From Aphis gossypii (taxonomy: Eukaryota > Arthropoda > Insecta > Hemiptera > Aphididae), in assembly GCF_020184175.1 (NCBI RefSeq), contig NC_065530.1:65883260-65947259 (forward strand): a stretch of DNA of 64,000 nt. Reading direction: 5' to 3'. Under the pieces are notes generated by a model, which saw only the letters and a list, made by a program, of their open reading frames with translations, was not told where the DNA came from and ran no database searches. The position numbers were made by a program, and so were the translations under genes. This document shows, in pieces, positions 40,301 through 55,300 of this stretch (position 1 is the first letter of the stretch; each line of letters starts with the position of its first letter).

Positions 40301-43300
40301 AATATCTGAAATATAAGTATCTAATACGTTTTGTTGTTGGTTTATATTGATGTATTAAATCACCTCACACTGTAAAGGTTTGTTTGTGTATTTTGAATAA
40401 AATATTTTTACCTTTATTGGATTAAAAGATTCTAAAGCACAGGTATTATAGAGGTAAATACATTATATAGTTTAGAAAAAAACACTGTCTGGCTACTCTA
40501 AAAAAAAGCTATACAATATAAACGCATACTTCGGAAGGGAGGTACTACTATTGATTGAATACCCGTCGTTGTCATCGAAAGTTTTCAGCACAAACACAAT
40601 ATGACTAGCATTTATTACTAATGGTCGAGTATAAACTGACGAGACAAAATATGTTTTTCAGCGATCAAAATCAATACAAAAAAAGTTGATTAATAAATTA
40701 TTATGTTAAATGAAAACTATACTAAACACGTGACGTGGATATTGCCGTGACGGGGATAAGAACTTTGTTAATCATTGAAGTTATTGATCCTCCTTATTGT
40801 TAAAAAATTTAAGTTTTTAATAGTCCAATAAAAAAGTTTCCAAACATTTATTCAATTATCGTTTATTTATTTACAGCTGATGATTTGAATGGAATCAATT
40901 GTTTTTAATAGTACAAAACTCTACAGCGTTGTATGGGCACATTAAAAAAAGTCGTCAAACACTCAAAAACGTGCTTACAACAATAAATAAATGATAAAAT
41001 ATGTTATCGTTCCATGTAAAACGGAAGATATAAGCAGTAGATAATGTTTGAAAAAAATCACACAATTCAGTGAAACCTCTCTCAATAACGGACATCAGGC
41101 GAGTTTAATAACGGTATCTGCTACTAAGATGATTTTTCGCTATGAAAATGGTTATTCTCCCACCCTCTATTGGCACTGTACAGTCTGTAAATGAGGTTTC
41201 ACCGTATTGGTAACACATATTTTAATGACCCAAATTATATTACATTATATATATAATATATATATATAATATTGGTATACACACAGAGTTTCGCTTAAAC
41301 GCAAGTTATTATTAGAATCGAATACCTACCTCAGTCCCAACGAAAATCACACTATATTATGTGATATGTATACAATATACGATTTGTATGTCATAAAAAC
41401 CGTCACGAGTGTATAAAAAATAATATAGGTATTATAATGTTTTTTTTTAGCTATTAATATGTTTTTTAATGATACTAATGTAATAATGGCACGAAGAATC
41501 TAAAGATATTATATATATCGTAAGAATCTAATTTAAAAATCTCTCCTTATAGCACTTAAAAAATGCATAATATTATATACATATATATTATATAAGTATA
41601 CAAAATATTTCGCGATAAAAGAGCTTTATAGGTGTAATCAAATCATTTATGCTATCTGCTACGAGTACTTGATTATTAAAACATGAAACAAATTTACTGT
41701 ATACTTTAGAACAAAGCTCTGTTTCATTTTTTTTTTTTTAATAAAAGCACGAAAAAACACATTTTGTAATATTCTTTTTCTGAATGGCTGTATAATACAC
41801 ATGATGTTTTTAAAATGATTTAACAATAAATAGGTACACTTTTAAAATAAGAAACATGACATCGCATGCAATTTCAAAAAGTTATGATGAAAATCTAACG
41901 ATATAAACTGTTCAGTGCCTACACTTACGTATTATGAAACATAACTGTGGTTTTACCTTTCTATACTTATCATAATATAGAATTTAAAGTTTGCGTTCAC
42001 ACACATAACGTTCATACTATAAAAAACACAATAATAACACTAGTTTCTTTATCTATTCACAAGTATATAGTAACGTATAAAATGTCTTTTTTTTGTTGTT
42101 ATATTGCCAACGATCGCATTTATCCAATTGCATTACATTGCTTAAGGAATTATTCATCGTTTTACACGATAACTCATCATCACTAATAAAACTTGGTGTT
42201 CTGCAATTTGTGATAGGGCTTATTCAAAAATAATAAATATATATATACATTTTTTTTCGACGAGGATACCAAACAATAATCGTATTAAATCCTTATTATC
42301 ATAAGTGTACATTATTACCTGTATAAATATATATACTGAACGATTTTTAGAAACGGAAGTTTAATGGAAAATAATATTATACGGCGTAAGGGCTAGAGCA
42401 TTTTCGAGAAACGCGTACATATTATATTGCCAAGTAATTTATTTTCGGATTACATGAGCGGTGGTAATATTTCATATAATATTATTATTGTAACAGCAAT
42501 AAGCTGGAGCGGGATCATGATATTTTCAGCGAAATCAGTAATAATGATGGTCGGATAAAATAAATAATGATATCACCGATATCAGTTTTAAACATTTTTT
42601 GTTTATTTTTATCGATATTCCCTTGACGACGACGACGGGTCGAATCCGTAAACCAAATCTTTGGCCGCATATGTGTATCATCTAGACGTGATGGGTCGGT
42701 GAAAAAGGAATAACCGATAAGACCCGTCTAAAGTTTTAATATAAATATATACGCACACCAAAGTTGTCACACGACACAAGTCTAACGACTGCGCTATTAA
42801 AATACATTTTATAAACATTATGTACAGCGTCGTAATACATACTTAAGCTGCTGGCGGGCTTATCGCAAACTCCAATATTATTACGCGCGATGTATTTCCA
42901 CTTGGACGCGGACAAGGTGCAAATAATAATTATTAATATATACACACGCCGCAGCTATATGACGTGTATTAGCAGTAGTCCGTGAGTATAGAGGTATCGT
43001 CGCGCCGCGTAACAAACCCCCCTAAATAATCTAATTTTCAGGACGAGTCGACGGACGAGCAGACGATTTATGGACCAGAGCAGAAGCGGAAAATTTGCAC
43101 TAGCGTGTCTGCGTGTTTATCTATGTATGTACTATATAAGTATGTAATACACGCCTGTAATCGGATTTCCGTTTGAACCGAGGCATATCCGGATAAAAAT
43201 TAAAATTAAGGCTATTGAAGCAGAATATTTAGGATATCTATTTGAAAATGTATTATTTTATTTTATATTTGTGTGTGTGATGTCTATGACGTGTAAACGT

Positions 43301-46300
43301 TGATTAACGTTAATGCAATTACAGCTAAAATCACTTAAAATTCTAAAATATATTTTCAAATGGTTTTTAAAATATTGCAATACACTTACTAAGTTACTAA
43401 TGAAAACTGTTAAGAGTGAAAGATATTTTAAAACATTAGTAGTAGTTAATCTTTAATTGTATTAAGGATACCATTTGTATCCATTAACGTTTTTAACTTA
43501 GAACTTTTGTAGAGAAAATAATGAACGTTTACAATCTAACATATTGAATATGGAAAAAAAAATATTTTCGTTTTTTGAATAATTTTGAATTTAAGTTGTT
43601 GAATTAATAAAATCAAAAAATAATTTTTTTTTTGTATTGCTAATCTATAAAAGTAACTAATAAATTATACAAACATCTAAAACCACGAAAAATATAGGGC
43701 ACCAACAGCCTTAACAATATATAATTTTTTATAGATAACAGAGACAATCACAAAGATGCGGCTCTACCAAACCTACCTAACCTGTTCTAACTTCTAAGAA
43801 AATATTCATAGTTGAAGTTTGCTGGCACGTACTGATGGATTATAACATTTTTAATATCTTTTTAGTAATTTTTCAATATTATATTATATTTTTTATCTTT
43901 AAATATTATTTTTCACAACGTGGAGACGGGTTATTGCAGCTGCGGAATAAAAAACGCCACTCCCCTCCCACCACTACCAGAGCTCGTCAAGTGCTCCGCG
44001 GGGTAGTAAATGGGTTGAGTGGGGGAGGCTATGCAACACAGAAAATGCCCCGCCCCGTTCGCACCCCCGGACACTAGGCAATCGATACAGATATATATAT
44101 ATATAAATACAACGTTGGAGAATATTATTTTATGAATGTTATACCGTTATCAGTGGATTGTTGTTATATATTACTATCATTATCGCCCAGAAAACGTTTT
44201 GCGGAAGAGATCGGTCAAAAAGACTTATTTTGTTTGATTGAGCAAACGACTATGACAACCGACAAAAAGAAAAACACTGACGAGTTAGTGCGTATAATAC
44301 GGTGCAGAAACATAATATTATTATATTATTATCATCATAAATATTATATATTAGTTATCGTGTTTCGAAATTACTGAATCGAATGGTGGATGGTAAGGGA
44401 AACTATATAATTATAGACATCGTGCAAATAGTTAAATAATTAAATAGTAAAGGTATAACATGATTGGTACCATTTGGTATAAATACCGATATCGGATCTT
44501 GTTCTAAACTGTTTTAAAGATTTCCACCATTGGCAAAGTTTTACTATTATTAACATTATTTTGTTTTTTTTTATTATCGTGACAAATTAAATTTTTCAAA
44601 AAAAAAAAAAAATCCGTTAAATATAATGTTTTGGAAAATCGCTTGAACTTTCATAAGTTTTTCGTATCATACTTTACAATACTCGGATTTCTATTAAAGT
44701 CATCCGCACGAAAAAACCGTCAAATAATAATAGTTGATTTTTAGATGCAGTTTATCTAAGTTTATCTATAAATACGTGTAGGTATGTGAAACAAAGAAAA
44801 ATGCCGTCAGTTTCGCATCTAAACAAAATCGATATCGTAATGATCGATGAACCGTTTACGGCGACGGAACCCCGACAACGGTAGTGCCGCTTTGACTCGG
44901 CGATCGAGTCTGACGATTGTTAGGGGGGTGGGGGGGGGTTCTCCCGAAAACCGGTTTCTCAAACTCCAGCAGGAGCCGCGTACCTGAGCCGAAGTCTTGA
45001 AAGTCTTGATAGACCCGGAAGAATGGGCCGACTTGGACGGCGACTTGATGTCGAACCCGCCGTTGGCCGAGCTCTTCTTCCGGTCGTTCGACGTCCGGCC
45101 GTCGACCGACGAACACGACGACGGCGGCCGCGACGGCTGCTTGACCAGCCGCAGACTGGACGACGCACCGTACGCGAACCCGTCCCGCGGCACCACCGTC
45201 ACCACCACGGACGCCTTTCGGCCATCGCCACCGTCGTCTAGTCGCGGCATCAGAGGCATTTCCAGGTCATCGCGGTCATCCCCCATGGCGACCCGCGGAC
45301 CGGAAAGCCCGTCCGGACGACGCAGGTACACAATATTATTATTGTTATAATGTTAATATCGCGCGCGGACGTAAAACGTGTGCAGGTGTACCGACAGCCT
45401 GTGCGTGCGGGGGGGAGCGCGCGCGCTCGCGGTGCACTTTCGGCGCGTTCGGCGCGGCAAACGGCACTCGCGCGACCCGACGCTCGCCGCGAGAACCCAG
45501 CAATGTGTCAGCCGCATCGCGCACGCGAGCCTACCGCTTGACGACGACCGCGGCGGTGGCGGCGGCGGCGACGGCGGCGGCGGTGCTCCTCGCGCGCGAT
45601 CGCCAGAATCGCACAGTGTGACCACGGCGACCGCCGAGCACGGTAATCGATCCCGTGAAACTACGAGATTACCGCGGTAACGGTGAGATACCTAACTCAC
45701 TACCATATTATTATAATATAGGGCTGGGGTTTTAATGCTTTGTCTTACACTTTCGCGGTGTTTAAAAAAGACGTATCTCCAGCTGAGTTATTGCGAAAAT
45801 CGTTTTCGAGTCCCAAACGATAATATAATATAGTTTAATATTTTTTTTTTTTTTTTTTTGTTAAACGAATCTTTATGAGTTTCCAGAACGTTTTACCTAC
45901 GAAATTTTAATAAATATAAATCTACATTTTCTTTTTGAAGCGAACGCGAATTATTGGTGCATAAAATGTATTGTCGTAATAAAAACGAGCATAATATTAA
46001 TAAAGGGCCATTCATAGTGGTCAGTCAATCGTGTGATAGTCGTCGTTTTGATATTTACAAATAATAAGAGTTAAAACGCGATACCAAGAATTTCGTTTTA
46101 GTGTGTCTGTGTATTCTAAATAGTTTTCTGAAAAAAAATCACCATTGTTCTTAATAACACGGTTCCGTTTTTATTATTTCTTAAACCGTTAAACATTTTC
46201 AAACGTACTTTTATCGTGTATATTTTAAGATAAATATATTATGTTAAGTTAATGACGTTTTCGTATTTATTATGTTTTGCTGTTTTAGGGTCGAGATCAG

Positions 46301-49300
46301 CATTAATATCGGTACTAAAATCTCAACTCTAATGAATAGCGAACGCCGCCGATGACACGGAGCCTTAGAGTAACTTTGATATTTTCGAAGACGGATCATT
46401 TGGAAGTCGGAAAGCTTCGCGTCGGATGTGGATAAATAATGAACGTACGGCCGATTGAACGTTTTCCGTCGGTCGGGTGAGGGAGGGGGATAGGTCATAC
46501 CGTGACTTAAAATGTAGTCGGTCCGGCTTTAACTGTACGTCGTTTAAACATCACCGAGAACATTAATAATAATAATAATATATTATTATAGTCGTCGTTG
46601 TCGTAATGTAATACTGTCGTTAAGAACGTAGTGTATGTTTGAGCGGATTCGTTAAGTCGTAAAATCGTGACTCGGCGACAGAACTAGACACGCGTTTATT
46701 GTTTTCTCTATTAACCCATCGGTTTTTCCTACTCCGCTTTGTTTTTGATTTTATTTCACTGTTACATACGCAAATTAATATCGCAAACAGGCAGAGCCAG
46801 AAATCGTGTTCTAAGAATAATATGCAAGAACTTAATCAGCATATAAAGTTTTTGAAGAATGACTCTTTCTACTCCTAAACTTTTCACGCTATAATATAGT
46901 TTCTACTAAGATCAAAAGAGATCAAAGTTTAAGATCCCAGTATTTTTTTTTTTTTATTAATCGAGAAAAATAATAATAAAATTGAACAGAATCGATTATA
47001 TTTATTCAAATCAGTTTTTCGACGAAATTGATTTGGTTTTTTTACGAACCTCGAAAAAAATAACCGTAGGTACTTAAAAAAAAATATTTAATGCCTACAA
47101 GATTATTTTCTACACATAATAAAATGTTTTACTTTGACTCTTTATGAACTATATAAAGAGATTTTAAATTTTCCATTTTTTTGGCGATTGAAAATTATTA
47201 GCTACTTAGAAATGATTGAAAAATCAATACAAGATTTCATTAAATCGTTTAAATTTAGAATTTCAACAAAATTCATAAAAAAATCACGAAGGTACATTTT
47301 TAAACTATTTTGTAGTTAGAAATTCATAACAATTTTTTTTTAATATCTATGATTTTAAAATTTAACAATACAAGTACCTATAAGATTCTTTATACATTTT
47401 CATCATATTATAGTACTATGTTTAAAATATTTTAAATCGTTTTGAGATTTATAGAAATTCAAATTTTTTTAATTTTATATTTATATATAAGCTGATATAT
47501 CGTCTCCGCTCAGAATTATTTTCTGCATACATATCCATCAATAACTCACTCGATACCTATTACACAGTAAACCTATGTATCCACTTCACCACCTTTTTAA
47601 ATCCAGATTTAATTTTTAAAGAAATTATGCTTGGTGACCATTTAATTGAAATCAGCCCTTTTATTGAATACTAAGACGTTTAGCTGCAATACGACATTTA
47701 ATAAGTAAGTTTATCACGTACACTTCCTATGGATATTTGTGTATAACGACGAAAAAACGTCACTGAATAAACACGTCAAAATACGTACCTATGATAATAT
47801 AATAATATAATACTTATATTAATATATAGGTACATTTTCATTGATATTTTATCTATTTTATTAAAATATATTGTACTACATTATAACTTATTTTCATATT
47901 TTACGTTTTCCACAGACATTTAATAATTGTAGTTGAACTGCAAAAAATAACCTAACGATTTTGAGTTTCCGAGTCAGTGGCCTATTTTATCCCTCATACA
48001 CAAACGACAAACCTCAATAATTTCGCGATCGACCGTAACGATGCGAATAATGGGCACTACACAACGGTAAAGTTTATACCTATTGCATATTATTATTAGT
48101 GGTATTGTTATTACGTATACCCCCCCACACAAACACATACCATAACTCATATACACATATTATAATTAAGCTGTATAATACGTATAGACGCCGCGTCGCC
48201 TGTAATAACGCTATGGATATATTATTGGCACGGTTCGTACAATTTTAACACCAATGTTTCTCAACGGTCTATTGCCGATAAACTTAATACGATCTATATT
48301 ATAGTAAAACGAATGAAGACTCAATTACTTGTGAAGTGTGCATTTTATGAACGGATTGTCCATTACCATTACGTTATGCATAATACATGTATAGGGTAAT
48401 TGGAAGGCTAAGAATGCTCGACCAAATTTGTTCCTCTAATGTCTAACTTAATGAATATATAGCCACACAGATTCAAATAATCAGATCTAAATTATTAGTA
48501 AACACCTTTTTATCTCTACTCTCTATTAGTATTCTGTTTATCTTATTTTTGTTTTTATTTTTATATACTATTATAATATTATCTAGGAAGTATTATTATA
48601 TATTTATTTTATAATTTTATCGATATTTAAATATTTTGAATGTGTAAAATATATAGTCGTCGGAAAATTACATCTGACCAATCGCTGAATGAATAAAACG
48701 TTAAAAAATAAGCTCTATTAATGACTAAATGTATATTTTACGTTGAGATATAGCAAGTTATATTACTGCAGTTAATAATAGTTCATTTACGTTTTACGTT
48801 TATTATGTAACGAGTCAAATCCGTCATTAGAATTACAAATGAGAATATATGTAATCATATAAAATATTAAGTATGTTATTCCAAAGAATAAAAACTACGC
48901 TGAAAAAAACGCATGTTCAACACCGTAATTTTTGTTGATGAATATACTATATTACTATAATATTGCAGACGTTGGATTGTGTTTAGCTGAAAGACAAGAT
49001 TGAGCAATCAAATGAACACGAACCACCTGTTTACTGTTAAGAGTTATAAATTATTACTATAATTCATAGTATATGAGGTGTGAACATTATATGTGTGTGT
49101 AAATTATAAAATATTATATACACGATTTAGAAATATAATAAAATTTATTTGCAAACGTTCAGCCTATTTGTAATGTTTTATTCACTCACTAGTTAGATGA
49201 GTTCTATAGTTATTTAAAAACAACAATATCATAAAGTGTATAAAACGAAAAACAACGATATGAATGTAATTTTATGAAAATATAATACAGTGCTATTAAT

Positions 49301-52300
49301 AAAATATACGGTTTAACTTAACTAGTTTTTCTCGGATCTCATATTTATTTATTTATTTATTATTCATACGTATTAATCACAACATACATTTCTTAATGTG
49401 GTTTAGAATTTAACTACAGTTTTTGAACAAATACCCGAGTTAACAATTTCATAAATATTATATGTGTAACAACAATAATCCTTAAGGGTTATTCAACAAT
49501 AGCTAAAATAAAAAAAACGGATACAGTATAATATTGGCTAATAGAAAATAAGTTCATCCGAGTCAAATTAACCATAAAGTAAAGTAACCAAAACGCATTA
49601 AATTTAATAGTTTCAATTTAACACAATAAAATAATTATTAGGACAGTTGCTTCAATAGTACTCTTATATTATATACTATATAAAGTTTAAATCAGTACAT
49701 GATAATTTATACATATTACGTCAATAGATTTTATTCAGTTTTCTTACAAGCAAATTAATGGTGGAAAGCAATCTTTTTCCGTAAGTTGCAAACTAAAGAT
49801 ACAAATATTCCTACAAAGTGCGTCAAACGTTATACAGGTAAAAGGTTTATACCAATATATTACCAATATATTGTATATTAATATGCATTGCATTATAATG
49901 TTGGCATAGCTTGTTTGTCTTAATTCGAAAAAAAAGCATTTTTTGTATTTCAATAACTCGTAATATAATAATATATTACGTGTTATTCAGAAAATCTGAA
50001 CACTAAAATAGAAATATGTTCATGGAATGCATTATATAATATTTATATAATATGAGGATATTTTTTAGTATTATTATAAAATAATCGCTTGTAAGTCGTG
50101 TCACTTCTGTTCAAGATATGTCTAAACTGAAATCGAATTGAATGATTTTAAATAATATTTAAAATATGGTACTTTAAATCGTTATATAACAAAATAATAT
50201 AATTTTATTATTAATGAAAAAAAAAAAACAAACAAAAACTGTTTATTAAACGCACAAATGCACAACATACAGCAGTTTTCCTACCACGACTGTTTCAATG
50301 AGATTTGATTTTTGGCCTTTTGAAAAACCGTGCTACAACTTGTATTAATAATATTTTCTATAGACCAAGTTCCATTCATTGAGTTCAGTATCGTAATAAC
50401 TGACTTTATTGTATTCTCAAAACAACAATAATTTTATACTAATAATACATCGTGGGTATTCATATTAATTAAAATACTATCTGACTTAAAATAATTTAAA
50501 CCTATATTATACACGAGTAACGATGAGAATAAAACCATAAAATTAAAATTTGTATTAAATCAACTAATATCTTTTAAGTGGTAACCGTCAAAAAAAAAAA
50601 AAAACAACAACAACAACAATCTCACATGAAAAGCTGTATAAAATATTTAAATTAATCTATATATAATCGATTGGAATTCTTTATAAATCTATTTATTGAT
50701 ACATCTAATTTATTTTAATAGTACCTATACTTTTATAAAGCAATGAAAGATAAGCTAAATATTTTAATACTTTAATTTAACATAATTTATTTGATGCTTA
50801 TAAAATTTCATATTTCACCTTTATTTTTTTATTTTTATTGAATCATAATTTTTAAGCAATATTTTTTTTTTTTTTTTTGTTAAGAATACAACGGACATTT
50901 TATGTTCATAAATTATAAATCGATGTATAAGTATCGAGTTTTGAAATATTACTACTACTATTATAGGTAGATAAAGTCGTTTGAAATTTAAACTAATGGT
51001 AATGATATATGAGAGGATAAGTAAAAATGTGTACGAAAATAAAGTGACTTCTTTACCACTCCGTAATTCTTGTCTCAACTTTAAGTGATTTATTGCTGGT
51101 AAACCAATAGTTTATTATTTATATATCCATATATCAACATTTTAATACAAAAATATATATATATATATCTGTTTACAGAAATCTGAATAAGAATAAAAGT
51201 GACTATTTTCAAATAAAAATTATTATCAGTTTGACAACTTTCTATGAAATGAAGATCAAATATAAAAAGTTATAAGTAAACAATAAAAGTATATAAATTT
51301 TTAGAAATATTTATAATAATAGAATATTATGAATATTATTCATAAGTATAAAGAAAATGAATTATTCATTTGTTTTAAAATTAAAACTTAATTTAACAAA
51401 AAATAACATTTTAAGATTTGTATTTTTAAATAGTATGAGTTTGTCATTTGAACATGAACTATTTTATAATTATTGTTATTGGAATATTAAATAGTGGATT
51501 TCAAATCATAGTCATATTTTTAATTAAACTTTATATTTATTGTGTATTAAATTTATAAATTTAGATAAATATGATAAAACTTTTAATCATTAAATTTTCT
51601 AAATAACACTTTTAAAATTATCCATAAATTAATATAGTATTATATGAATATTTTTGTTAAATATAGAATAAAACAGTTAGGTACAATAAAATGTACCTAC
51701 TTCATACAAAAGATATAACAAATTTATATCTTGAAAACAGAAACAATTTTTTTCATTCTTAAATTCATAATATTATTTAAATACTAACAATATTATTTTC
51801 TTTTAAAGTATAAAAAATATAGAACAATGTTGATTGTGTGATATAAGCTTGGTTATTTCCCTTCGTACATTAATGGGATTTGTTTTGTTCAAATTCTCGC
51901 GTGAAAAAAAATACATTTGCATATAAAAAACAATTCTAAAATGTATGCTAATTATAATAATTCTATTGAAAATGTTGATCAGTAGACGGTACGATGCCTA
52001 TACAGTATACAATAAAAAATACTCACGAGTATGGTCGAAAAAAACTTTAATTACCTACATACTACGTCAATTTTTGTAAACAAATAAAATAATAATATGT
52101 TCAATAATAAAAAAAAAAAAAAAAAAAAAACAAAGGAATTAATCAAGTGCACTTATAAAATAATTTATAATTTATACGAGACAGTGAAATTAGGTGGTGC
52201 ACAATGTCTAAAATGTCAATCTTGACACACTCGTGAAGTCCCGTACGTCGTTTACGTACTCTCATATTTAAATCATTGATCAAATTGCATACCATTGTAT

Positions 52301-55300
52301 TCATTGAAAAATTAAATATTTATATATTTTCTGCTATGAATAATTAGTTTACGTAATTACTGTTACAAGAACGAGACGTAAATTTATTTATTACGTTTGA
52401 AACGAAGAATAATAAGTAATAACTAATAAATAAATATTTAATATTAATTTCTGCAGGTGTATTTGGGTTGAACGGGCATTAATTAATTTAAGTTAACAAG
52501 AAGATCCATATAATCTTCAGGGTTCAATGTAAGTATACATTTCAAGAGTGCAAAATCTTTTATTTAATTTAATAAATTATGGTTATTGTTTAATTTTTTT
52601 TCCAACTCCTAAAATTATTACTTTTTAAATTGTTTTTATTATCAATGATATTTTTGTATTCACATTTTTATCCGTTTAAAACTGATGAAATAGTACATTA
52701 TTGATTCAATTGGTTTATTTGAAATAATAATTTACAATGCGAGTAACAAAATAAAACAAATGAACTAATAGTAAAAAACAATATTAATTTTGATTAACAG
52801 AAATCCCATTTTAGAAAAACAATTTTATCAAAACAATTATTTTTTTTTTAATTAGCTACATATAGTATAGATACATCATATACTTGAAATATTCCAACTA
52901 ACCATTTTAGCAATATTAAATAGTAATATTTTATACAACAAGAATAAAGTACTATCTATCGAAAAACGACAGTAGTTGAATCTGATAAGTAACAGAGAAA
53001 TCTAACGAATAAAATACGAATTAATGTGATCTGTGATGGCTGCCGAGGAAAATTAATAATATAATAAGAGTGCCATAGAGTGGATTCTAATATATGTCCC
53101 AAATACCATATAATATTTAAAGAAAAAAATGAATCTAAGAATGTGAGGTAGACATCTCAAACTTTAATATCGAGTGTTATTGCCTTGGCCGGCAATATGG
53201 GGATCAATTCAAACTTTATCTTAGAATCTGATAAAAAGGTCACAAACTGATCAAACATCAATGTTGTATTTTTTTCCAAAACCTTTTTAAAGGTAAATAT
53301 TATTGTATTTTTAGTTTGACCTCTTCTCTAATTTCTATCAAGTTTCGAACTACCTATGAAAACCCATATATATATTTATAGATATATAATATGTAGATAC
53401 TAGACAGTATAATATAAAGTCGATTGTAAAGAACTAAAACCTTGATATAAATATAAATTGATATCTTAAATTTAAAAAACAATCTTTTAAGCCTTAGATT
53501 TTTCATATCTCCAAATTTGTAGTATTGCGAACTTACAATATATATACCTACATCGTTAAACACTCCTTATTTCAATGTGTTCAATTTTTCAATTTTTTTC
53601 TTCAAAATGTTTAGTTTTGCACTTTTCTAAAACTATATAACTTTTTTATTTTTTTACTCTTTTATTTAATAGAAAAATCACTATCAATTTTTAATTTTCA
53701 GATAGCAACCTATATTTTAAATATAAAATAATAGGCCTTTTTTTATGAATTTTAACATTAAAATTATTATTTTTCATTTAACCGTTAGCGGTTTATAGCT
53801 GTTCAAAGTTGGGAAGTTTGAGGTTTTCAGATGTTGGTAACAGAAGTTATTACAGCAGTGAGGTGTTGATTATAACACGGACTGAATATACATATATGTA
53901 ATAACTATAATCTACTGGTACAAAGTTCATCACTACGTTAAACGATAGTCGATAACGAGTTTATTACATGTGAAAATAATAAATGTGTACTTATTATAAT
54001 TATCTATTACTCATGTAAGATATGTAAGTACTTTAATTTTCAGAAATAAAAAATATTTTAAAAACCGAAAACCACCCAACTTTGAGCAGCTATAACTTGC
54101 TAACGGTTAAATGAAAAATAATAATTTGAACGATAAAATTTGCCATTTGAAAATAAAAATATAGTGGTTTCACTATTAAATATAACACTGATAAAAATAT
54201 AAATGTTGTATAGTTTTAGAAAACCACAAAACTAATAACTTTGAAAAAAAAATTGAAAAAAGTCAACACTTAGGAATAACTAATGTTTAATAATATAAGA
54301 ATCACCCTGTATATTATATATCTATAATAGGGCGTGGTTCTTTTTTTGTTTTTATTTTATTTTTGTCTGATATAATATTATAATAACATTATAAATTTAA
54401 ATTAAAACATCATTGGAAATTATTTGCACCTAGATATAAACCATATCAAAAACTCGACTAAATAAATAAATAATACGTAGCGGTAAATTATTGAATTATT
54501 TAAAATGAATATTAATTAAAATATGCAACGCATCAATCGTATATTATAAAAATATGTGACATACGTTATTGAGAGTATTATAATTTCAGCATGACGTATA
54601 AATATAATAAAATTATACTAATAAGTTGTTTTAAAATGATTGTGTAATATGTACGGCTGTACCTAAATTGCCTATGTATGTCCCCATTGGATCAATGGCG
54701 AATGATGAAAGCTGATAAAATATTATTCAATCGTAAAATATTTAAATAAACATTAATCAATTCGTATGTTTCCATTTTATGTTACACATAATATTATGAT
54801 CATTGTTATTTTATTCCGATTTACATACTCGTAAACCGATAAAACATAGCGGGAAAACTTAAGTACCTATGAAATATTAATGTATTTTTTTTTTATAATT
54901 GACCTTTTAAAATATCGCATTAATATAAAATAAAATAAAAAGTATTTTTAGTTCTATCAAATTAATAACTTATCTGTTTGTATCAGATTGAAATATTTCT
55001 TTGTAATTTACAAAAACATATCGTTTCTCGCAGGTGGTATAAAATATTTTAAACACCATTTATGAAAAACTAAATTATATACTTAGAAACTTCTTTTATA
55101 ATAAAATAATCCATTTAGTTACATGAATGATAATAATAATAATAATACAGTCATACAGTCGTGTTTTGCTAGTTAATAGCACATCTGCTAATAATTTAGT
55201 GTGAAAAAATAAATAAAAAATATATAATAAATAATTTCTGAATTGAATTACTTTGAATATCAAGAACGCATAATTAAATTGTACATACATTTTACGAGTA

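Larger units (their letters stand above)
30615..44983 (-). other. sei intron, 14.4 kb
   Basis: No coding exon recognised. It contains CpG-richer islands around 30700-31380, 32140-32560, 34380-34580 and 42600-43080, two MITE-like elements, an aphid-type dispersed repeat, and a CCGAA triplication near 31209. The islands may be extra regulatory or promoter elements. Frames within them carry no recognised domains. Confidence 0.6.

Noticed and set aside
42630..42660. tRNA T-loop-like GGTCGAATCC
   Set aside because: No acceptor, D-arm or anticodon arm can be folded around it.
44997..45680. Several GC-rich frames around the alternative first exon
   Set aside because: They are shadows of the sei exon and its CpG-rich 5' region. 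The minus frame ending at 44984 is the only one with a matching donor and a phase that fits the next exon.
52109..52130. A22 run as a retroposon tail
   Set aside because: No upstream retroelement body or flanking target duplication seen.
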